Positions 5,357 to 10,362 of a stretch of 10,362 nt of DNA are shown one piece after another; positions within the stretch are counted from its first letter, which is position 1, and the number at the start of each line of letters is the position of its first letter. The notes below the pieces were generated by a model. That model was not told the DNA's origin, did no database searches, and worked only from the letters and a program-made list of their open reading frames with translations. Both the position numbers and the translations under genes were made by a program. This stretch comes from Desulfatirhabdium butyrativorans (GTDB taxonomy: Bacteria; Desulfobacterota; Desulfobacteria; Desulfobacterales; JAIFKL01), in contig DZCT01000165.1 of NCBI GenBank assembly GCA_022736535.1, forward strand, positions 1 through 10,362, given 5' to 3'.

Positions 5357-7532
5357 TCAACCCGTAATATTTCATTTTTTTAAAAAGCGTCTTGCGGTTG
5401 ATGCCGAGAAGTGACGCCGCTTTTGTCCTGTGCCACTGGTTTTCCTCCAATGCTCTGAGAATATATTTCTTCTCAAAATCCGCAGCGGCGCTGTGAAGCA
5501 ATTGAATATTTTCGGCAGGCTCCGACTCTGACTTGTCCTGAATTTTCAAGGGCTTTTCCGATAACCTCATCATAAAATCGAGCTTGTTCAAGGTCACATA
5601 GCGGTGCAGCGTGTTTTGAAGTTCCCGCACATTTCCGGGCCAGTCATAATTTCGCATGGTTTCAGCGATTTTTCCCGTGACCGGCGGGAGTTTTTTCTCA
5701 TCGCCGTATCTTTCGAGAAAATGTTCCACCAGCAGCGGAATGTCTTCTTTTCGCTCTCTCAAAGGCGGGAGATAAATCGGTATGATATGGATTCGGTAAA
5801 AAAAATCCTCCCGCATCGCGCCCCGTTTCACCAATTCCTGCAAGTCCCTGTTGGTTGCGGCGATAATGCGGACATTCGGCTTTTTGACTCCTTTTCCGCC
5901 GATGGGCGTAAAGCCGCCGCCCTCAATTGCCCGCAGCAGTTTCACCTGAATCGCCAGAGATATTTCGCCGAGTTCGTCCAGAAAAAGCGTGCCGTGATCC
6001 GCAAGGTCAAGATAGCCGTGCTTGTCTGTATTTGCACCGGTGAACGCGCCTTTTCTGTAACCGAAAAATTCGCTTTCCAAAAGATTCTCAGGAATTGCGC
6101 CGCAGTTCACCGGCACAAATTCGTTTTTGCTGCGGTCGCTCATGTCGTGAATGGCTCTCGCTGCCAATTCCTTGCCCGTTCCCGATTCTCCATAGACAAT
6201 CACGTTGGCGTCGGACGCGGCAGCCCGCAGTATCAGTTCATAAACTTCCTGCATTGCCGGACTTTTTCCCACGATGTTGCCGAAGCGGTACCGGTCTTTG
6301 ATGTTGGAGCGCAGACGGATGTTTTCCTTTCGGAGATATTCCTCACGCTCTTTCAATGCCTCCTCGGTGAGTTTGCGCTCGTTAATGTCTATAATCATGA
6401 CCTGTTTTTTCAGAACCGAATTGTCTGCATTGAATATCGGCGAATTGACGGCATAGTACCATTTTCCGTCTTTGGGACTCTTAAATTCTGTTCTCAGGGT
6501 TTTGCCTTCAAAAACAAGCGGATCCGCACACCATGGACAGGGTTTTTTCAGACCGTAGATAATCTTGTGGCATAAGTCGCCGACAGCATAAGAACCCGTA
6601 TATTCAGATAAAGATTTGTTCATAAACTCAATGCGGTGATCCCGTGAGCAGATGTAGATAAATCCCTCAAAAGCCTCGATCACCGCGCTGAGCTGGGACT
6701 CCCGCTGGCGCAGAGATGCCTCAGCCTGCTTGAGAGAAGTAATATCCATCAGAGAGGAAACGCTTCTTTTGGTGCCGGCAATCATGTCTATGGTGAGAAA
6801 GATATAACGTGTATTTCCGTTTTTATCAATAACTTTAAATTCATATTTGTTCGGCGCCTTTCCGCCGCGTTTCCGCCTTTCAAGATGATATTGCTTCATC
6901 TTCTCCACATCGTCCTGAGCAATCAGCACGGGCCACTTCATCCTGTTTTCGATTTCCTCCTTTGAATAACCGACAAGTTTCGTAAACTCCGCATTTGCAA
7001 GGGAAATCGTCATGTCTTCTTCAATGATGATAGAACCCGTGCCGGTATTTTCAAATATGCTCCGATAGCGCGCCTCGCTCTCCCGCAACGCAGCCTCCAT
7101 ATTTTTTCTCTCCGTAATATCTTCAATAAATCCTTCAAGATAGCGCACAGAGCCGTCATCGTTCCGAACCACTCTCACATGCAGATTCGCGGTGAAAGTG
7201 CTGCCGTCTTTGCGGATAAACTGATTCTCAAAATTGAGGAGACAATTCTGCTTCAATACCATGTCAACGAGTATTTTCCGCTGTTCGGGACGGACATAGG
7301 CGCCCTGAATCTGATTTTTCACAGCCTGAAAAAATTCTTGGGGCGAGTCATAGCCGAAAAGCCGGGCGTGAGCCGGGTTTACATTCAGGAGTCTGCCGTC
7401 CAATGTTGACTGAAAGATGCCGACCGGCGCGTTTTCAAACAGGTCCCGGTATTTCTTCAATTCCTCCCGAATGTCTTTTGATTCTGTTTTTCTGTATGCG
7501 GGTTTGTCTGACATATATATTCTTACTGTCAT
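5352..7532 (-). CDS. Sigma-54-dependent Fis-family transcriptional activator with three PAS domains
   Basis: Bacterial enhancer-binding protein of 726 residues. Residues about 24-142, 150-268 and 275-388 form three PAS sensor domains joined by ERKxMEAALRESEARYR-type linkers. The third carries C321-H322 and C332-P-W-C335, suggesting metal or redox sensing. A coiled linker (385-412) leads to the AAA+ domain (about 418-648): Walker A GESGTGKE (448-455), the sigma-54 contact loop GAFTGA (495-500), Walker B GTLFLDELGE (514-523), the FFYR-to-LPPLRERKEDIP region (577-599), and WPGNVREL (631-638). A Fis-type helix-turn-helix lies at about 703-724 (TKAASLLGINRKTLFKKM). There is no receiver domain, so it should respond to a ligand or redox signal through PAS. 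All ATPase and sigma-54 contact motifs are intact. The ATG at 7532 is formed by a repeat copy and lacks a ribosome binding site; the ATG at 7514 (residue 7) is an equally good or better start. It lies directly upstream of a sigma-54 promoter for an acyl-CoA ligase, its likely target. Confidence 0.95.
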   Translation of the reverse strand: MTVRIYMSDKPAYRKTESKDIREELKKYRDLFENAPVGIFQSTLDGRLLNVNPAHARLFGYDSPQEFFQAVKNQIQGAYVRPEQRKILVDMVLKQNCLLNFENQFIRKDGSTFTANLHVRVVRNDDGSVRYLEGFIEDITERKNMEAALRESEARYRSIFENTGTGSIIIEEDMTISLANAEFTKLVGYSKEEIENRMKWPVLIAQDDVEKMKQYHLERRKRGGKAPNKYEFKVIDKNGNTRYIFLTIDMIAGTKRSVSSLMDITSLKQAEASLRQRESQLSAVIEAFEGFIYICSRDHRIEFMNKSLSEYTGSYAVGDLCHKIIYGLKKPCPWCADPLVFEGKTLRTEFKSPKDGKWYYAVNSPIFNADNSVLKKQVMIIDINERKLTEEALKEREEYLRKENIRLRSNIKDRYRFGNIVGKSPAMQEVYELILRAAASDANVIVYGESGTGKELAARAIHDMSDRSKNEFVPVNCGAIPENLLESEFFGYRKGAFTGANTDKHGYLDLADHGTLFLDELGEISLAIQVKLLRAIEGGGFTPIGGKGVKKPNVRIIAATNRDLQELVKRGAMREDFFYRIHIIPIYLPPLRERKEDIPLLVEHFLERYGDEKKLPPVTGKIAETMRNYDWPGNVRELQNTLHRYVTLNKLDFMMRLSEKPLKIQDKSESEPAENIQLLHSAAADFEKKYILRALEENQWHRTKAASLLGINRKTLFKKMKYYGLI

Positions 7533-7651
7533 TCTGAACGCAGTTTTTATGTCATTCTGAACGCAGTGCTGTCATTCTGAACGCAATTTTCATGTCATTC
7601 TGAACGCAGTGCTGTCATTCTGAACGCAATTTTCATGTCATTCTGAACGCA
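7528..7651. repeat. Tandem array of six GTCATTCTGAACGCA units with a 43-bp period
   Basis: The 15-base unit GTCATTCTGAACGCA starts at 7528, 7551, 7571, 7594, 7614 and 7637. The spacing alternates 23, 20, 23, 20, 23, so the true repeat is a 43-bp dimer; 7551-7593 and 7594-7636 are identical. The leftmost unit supplies the ATG at 7532 of the sigma-54 activator. The array looks like a local expansion of the dispersed GTCATTCTGAACGAAGTGAAGAATCT element also found at 9945-9971. Confidence 0.9.
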
Positions 7652-7734
7652 GTGAAGAATCTCTGTCTGTCACCGCTGAGATTCTTCGCTTCGCTCAGAA
7701 TGACACCCTGGGCAGGCTCCGCTCAGAATGACAT
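7636..7734. repeat. Palindromic GTCATTCTGAACG...GAAGAATCTC element and an extra half copy
   Basis: Arms at 7636-7663 and 7678-7705 pair as an inverted repeat of 28 bp with three mismatches and a 14-base loop. A further inverted half copy (GCTCAGAATGACAT) lies at 7721-7734, six bases before the end of the methyltransferase gene. The left arm is the last unit of the 43-bp array. On the minus strand this large hairpin would follow the methyltransferase stop codon, but no U-tract marks it as an intrinsic terminator. Confidence 0.8.
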
Positions 7735-7739
7735 CTTAT

Positions 7740-8342
7740 TCAGATCAACTGCTTTTTTCTTAAAACATAAGCCAGCCATATCTCATCCGTGCCTAATTCC
7801 GACGCCTGCCGGGAATATTCAACTATGCTGAAATCATTATCGGAAAATATTTTCCGCAGTTTTTCATCCTGCCAGAGATAAAACACCCGGCTGTCATGAC
7901 CTGTCCGTCTGCCTGCGCCTTCTTTCAGGCTTATCAGCACATATCCTGTTTTTTTCACTGCCCTGACAATGTTCATCAATGTCTGTTCAAAATTTTCATG
8001 CGGCACATGCACCAGCGAACCCATCATCATGACCGCGCTGTACGACAGCTTTGAAAAATCATAATGCTCAAAATCTCCCTCGATGATCTCGCATTCCGCG
8101 TGCTGTCCTGCCAAAGCTGCAAGTTGCGGCGACCTTTCGAAGCCTGTCACTTCAAATCCTCTTTTTTTGAACCAGAGCAGATCTCTCCCGGAACCGCAGC
8201 CCGCATCCAAAATATGCGAGCCGGGCCGCAGATGTTTTGCCAGCAGAATCAGGACTTCAGACATATCAGCCCCGAATGTCCTCTGACAGTATTCCCGGCA
8301 ATGTTGCGAATAAAAATCTGACTCCCGAACCTGTTTATTCAT
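7740..8342 (-). CDS. Class I SAM-dependent methyltransferase
   Basis: Small Rossmann-fold methyltransferase of 200 residues, cytoplasmic by appearance. Motif I LDAGCGSGRD (45-54) is a near-perfect SAM-binding loop. The acidic residue at the end of strand 2 is E69 (TGFERSP), GDF (89-91) fits the adenine-contact region, and MMMGSLVHVPH (106-116 region) is the post-motif stretch seen in this family. The N-terminal FYSQHCREYCQRTFGADMSE helix is also typical. The substrate cannot be told from sequence; there is no DPPY/NPPY motif, so DNA or RNA base N-methylation is not indicated. The start ATG (8342) overlaps the TGA of the ATPase gene as ATGA, and no separate strong ribosome binding site is seen, which suggests translational coupling. 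The TGA stop is followed almost at once by a repeat element. Small-molecule methylation is possible; a joint role with the ATPase is inference. Confidence 0.88.
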   Translation of the reverse strand: MNKQVRESDFYSQHCREYCQRTFGADMSEVLILLAKHLRPGSHILDAGCGSGRDLLWFKKRGFEVTGFERSPQLAALAGQHAECEIIEGDFEHYDFSKLSYSAVMMMGSLVHVPHENFEQTLMNIVRAVKKTGYVLISLKEGAGRRTGHDSRVFYLWQDEKLRKIFSDNDFSIVEYSRQASELGTDEIWLAYVLRKKQLI

Positions 8343-9895
8343 ATCCCCACCAGAATAATCTTCTTGCCGTCCTGGGAAAATTCTTTGCGGTAGATGCGCT
8401 TTTCCCAGGTGATTTCCGGGTCTGTTCCGAACATCACCAGATAGCCCCTATTCTCTCCGATGCGCTCCAGATAGCGAACAATCTGCCGGAGACCGTCTTC
8501 TTCCGAATAGGGATCACGGTTTAATTTCAGCACAAGGATAAAACGCTCCGCGCCGAAGGTGACAATCAGATCGCAATGCCCGTTTCCCATTGCCATTTCC
8601 CGCTCGATGCGGCCGTCGGCGTCCACAATCCGCTGAATGAATGCCATGAGCAGCAGCTGTCTGCCGGCTTCCCGGAAATCGAATTTCTCAATCCATAAAT
8701 CCGTATAGCGGCTGTAATTCCGCTGAAACGCGGACAGCGCCGCATCCATGTTCAGCCTGCCTTCTTTCACATACATGGTCTGATCCGCAATATCCTGATT
8801 GAAAGAAACCTGCCATGCGTAATTCAAGGCTCTGGGGATCATCTCGGCATAGATGGGATTGGCGAATTTGATCGGCGCCTTGCCGGTCACCAGACCGATG
8901 TCCTGAAGATAGGACAGATCGTCGCTGAACCGGTCCGGCAGCAGCGCATCCCCGCCGATAACGGCTTCCGCCACATTTTTGACCGAAGGCTCCCGCAGAT
9001 TGTTAATCAGATTTTCCAGATGACTGCTGCGCCCCAGTATCAGTTCTTCTTTTGCCTGAAGCAGATGATTGAGCGTAATCTCCTGTTTGTAATCATTTTC
9101 CAGAATTTCGGCGACCATCTGATTGGCAAGCGCGTTGATGAGCCAGGGCTGTCCCTGGGTGAGACGGAAAATTTCCGCCCGGACCTCCGGACTGAAAATC
9201 TGTCCGGTTTCTTTTTCATGCTGTCCCAGCAGATTTTCCATATCGGAAAGGGTAAAGCCGTCGAGAAAAAGGGATTTTGCCTTGATATTGAACAGAGAGC
9301 CGATGTCTCTGCCCTCCTGTTGCGAGCAGGTTCTGATCCTGTAATTCCGCATGTCTTTCAAGCCGACAAACGCGACGGAATGCGGAAAGGCTTTGGGACG
9401 GGATTCAAACCCGGCGCGCAGCTGCCGCAGCAGCAACAGCATCATCTCATCTGAGAGACTGTCGGCTTCTTCGATAAATAAAACAAGGGGTTTCGGATTT
9501 TTTTCCGCCCATGTCCGCAGATAATTTCCCATCTGTCCGAAAGGAAAGACCGAGGGATCGGGTTTTTCCACCGGTTCGGGCCATTCATTTTCGGGAAGAT
9601 GCAGTTTTGCCTGTCTGTAAATCGCGTCTGCACCGACCATCATGGCATGGCTGCTGTCCCGAGCGCCGGCAGCCGCATTGATATTGACCGTCAGCGCACA
9701 ATATCTGCCTTCTGTGTTGAGATGCTTTATCAGCGAATAGAGATAAGTTGTCTTTCCGGTCTGCCGGGGCGCGTGTATGACAAAAAAATGCTGTCCGTCA
9801 ATCAGATTCCGGACGCTCGGAAAACGCTGAAGCAGATCAACCGTATAATGGATTTCCGGTTTGCACGGACCGGCTGTATTGAAAAATCTCGCCAT
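8339..9895 (-). CDS. AAA-type ATPase with winged-helix-like middle and C-terminal PD-(D/E)XK-like domain
   Basis: STAND/AAA-like P-loop ATPase (AAA_35/AAA-like type), 518 residues. Walker A is APRQTGKTT (42-50) and Walker B is LVLFIEEAD (137-145). FVGLKDMRNY (176-185) lies in the sensor region. LTQGQPWLINALANQM (245-260) is the lid-helix signature of this family, and residues about 300-355 look like a winged-helix region. The C-terminal part (about 385-518) resembles the PD-(D/E)XK nuclease-like tail common in these ATPases: GNGHCDLIV (437-445) gives the aspartate D442, the strand FILVLKL (452-458) gives K457, and QIVRYLERIGENRGYLVMFG follows. The usual Glu of the E-x-K motif is Val455, so nuclease activity is doubtful. 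GGGGG at 9900-9904 lies four bases before the ATG. The stop overlaps the methyltransferase start. Such ATPases are abundant in Desulfobacterota and filamentous bacteria, with unknown function. No transmembrane segment or signal peptide is evident. Confidence 0.87.
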   Translation of the reverse strand: MARFFNTAGPCKPEIHYTVDLLQRFPSVRNLIDGQHFFVIHAPRQTGKTTYLYSLIKHLNTEGRYCALTVNINAAAGARDSSHAMMVGADAIYRQAKLHLPENEWPEPVEKPDPSVFPFGQMGNYLRTWAEKNPKPLVLFIEEADSLSDEMMLLLLRQLRAGFESRPKAFPHSVAFVGLKDMRNYRIRTCSQQEGRDIGSLFNIKAKSLFLDGFTLSDMENLLGQHEKETGQIFSPEVRAEIFRLTQGQPWLINALANQMVAEILENDYKQEITLNHLLQAKEELILGRSSHLENLINNLREPSVKNVAEAVIGGDALLPDRFSDDLSYLQDIGLVTGKAPIKFANPIYAEMIPRALNYAWQVSFNQDIADQTMYVKEGRLNMDAALSAFQRNYSRYTDLWIEKFDFREAGRQLLLMAFIQRIVDADGRIEREMAMGNGHCDLIVTFGAERFILVLKLNRDPYSEEDGLRQIVRYLERIGENRGYLVMFGTDPEITWEKRIYRKEFSQDGKKIILVGI

Positions 9896-9910
9896 TTGAC
9901 CCCCTTTTTA

Positions 9911-10004
9911 TTGAGAATTGAGAAGTGAGAATTGAGAAATGAAATGTCATTCTGAACGAAGTGAAGAATCTAAGATTTCTCAATTCTCAATTCTCAATTC
10001 TTCT
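9911..10004. repeat. Nested palindrome: GAGAATTGAGAA arms around a GTCATTCTGAACGAAG element
   Basis: Arms at 9911-9940 and 9975-10004 form an inverted repeat of TTGAGAATTGAGAA / TTCTCAATTCTCAA type, with one mismatch over the inner 27 bases. Each arm is itself built from repeats of GAGAATT. Between them at 9945-9971 sits one copy of the GTCATTCTGAACGAAGTGAAGAATCT family, otherwise found at 7528-7734. The block fills almost the whole gap between the Hpt gene and the ATPase gene and touches the Hpt stop codon. No promoter could be recognised here. Confidence 0.85.
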
Positions 10005-10362
10005 CACTTAATCTGTTCAAGCACTTTTGCCGATTCTTTCTCAAGCTGTTCAAAAACCTGCATAATATCCGATGATCTGTTTTCACGGCAGAGTGCTTCT
10101 ATCTGATCCGCAAGTTTCCGGCAGGCTTCCGCTCCCACAGTTGAGAAAGGTCCTTTCAGCGAATGCGCGTACAAGGCACTTTTTTTCAGATTGCCGCTGA
10201 AAACTGCCTCGCGAAGCTTTTCAACCGCCTCCGGAACTTTTTCTGTGAAAAGATCATAAATTCGCCGGAGAAAGGCTTCATCTCCGCCGACCCGGTTCAG
10301 ATTTTCCGCCTCATCCAGCAAAGGCGGGCCCGGGGGGAAGGTTCGGGGTACGGGGTCAGAGG
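10004..10362 (-). CDS. C-terminal Hpt (histidine phosphotransfer) domain of a larger signalling protein, N-terminus outside the window
   Basis: The last 105 residues form an Hpt four-helix domain. The phosphorylatable histidine is in YAHSLKGPFSTVGA (about residue 53 counted from the TTG at 10321), with the usual following LADQIEAL helix. The start of the domain, DEAENLNRVGGDEAFLRRIYDLF, is the standard opening of Hpt modules at the end of hybrid sensor kinases. The frame stays open from 10321 to the window edge and encodes a proline-rich linker (SDPVPRTFPPGPP). This indicates a partial gene rather than a small stand-alone Hpt protein starting at the TTG codon at 10321, which has no clear ribosome binding site. 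It probably passes phosphate from a receiver domain of its own protein to another regulator. The stop TGA lies at the edge of the 9911-10004 repeat. A free Hpt protein remains possible. Confidence 0.82.
   Translation of the reverse strand, partial: SDPVPRTFPPGPPLLDEAENLNRVGGDEAFLRRIYDLFTEKVPEAVEKLREAVFSGNLKKSALYAHSLKGPFSTVGAEACRKLADQIEALCRENRSSDIMQVFEQLEKESAKVLEQIK

Noticed and set aside
5604..6575. 323-residue plus-strand open frame opposite the sigma-54 activator
   Set aside because: It lies entirely antisense to the AAA+ and PAS regions, shows no domain signature, and the minus-strand protein has every expected motif. It is a shadow frame.
7528..7651. CRISPR-like array (regularly spaced 15-base repeats)
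   Set aside because: The spacers are only 5-8 bases and recur identically, the repeats are too short, and no cas gene is present. It is a tandem repeat.
7740..9895. Restriction-modification or other known defence system (ATPase plus methyltransferase)
   Set aside because: The methyltransferase lacks the NPPY-type motif of DNA adenine enzymes and the cytosine-C5 motifs. The nuclease-like tail lacks its key Glu. No specificity subunit or second effector is visible.
9896..10003. Promoter for the ATPase-methyltransferase pair
   Set aside because: The gap is almost all repeat sequence. No convincing -35/-10 or -24/-12 pair could be found by eye.

Overview
All genes lie on the minus strand, so the window reads from right to left. 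The content suggests a Desulfobacterota bacterium, probably of the Desulfobacterales (Desulfonema/Desulfococcus type). The reasons are a DmdC-type large acyl-CoA dehydrogenase, an AlkK-like acyl-CoA ligase, a thiolase, a one-domain receiver with a missing acidic pair, a sigma-54 activator whose PAS domain carries a Cys-His/CPWC motif, and gene gaps filled with small palindromic repeats. This placement is inference from gene style and was not checked by any search.

Layout in transcription order: (1) the C-terminal part of a multidomain signalling protein ending in an Hpt domain (10362-10004); (2) a nested palindromic repeat (9911-10004); (3) an AAA-type ATPase with a C-terminal PD-(D/E)XK-like domain (9895-8339), whose stop codon overlaps the start of a SAM-dependent methyltransferase (8342-7740) in an ATGA; (4) a repeat block, including a 43-bp tandem repeat, that reaches the start codon of the next gene (7528-7734); (5) a triple-PAS, sigma-54-dependent Fis-family activator (7532-5352); (6) a 353-bp intergenic region with a full-consensus sigma-54 promoter and candidate upstream activator sites; (7) a fatty-acid/acyl-CoA module: AlkK-like acyl-CoA ligase (4998-3352), degenerate receiver (3241-2879), thiolase (2618-1368), and acyl-CoA dehydrogenase (1166 to the window edge, C-terminus missing).

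The main functional reading is a local regulatory circuit. The PAS/AAA+/Fis activator sits directly upstream of a TGGCACG-N4-TTGCT promoter that points into genes for fatty-acid activation, thiolysis and acyl-CoA oxidation. The sigma-54 element and the GAFTGA motif are seen directly. That this regulator acts on this promoter, and that the genes downstream of the ligase are co-transcribed with it, is inference.

The second theme is repeats. At least four families of short palindromic elements fill nearly every gene gap and often touch start or stop codons. Twice, one family lies inside the arms of another. No transposase, tRNA, rRNA or CRISPR array was seen.
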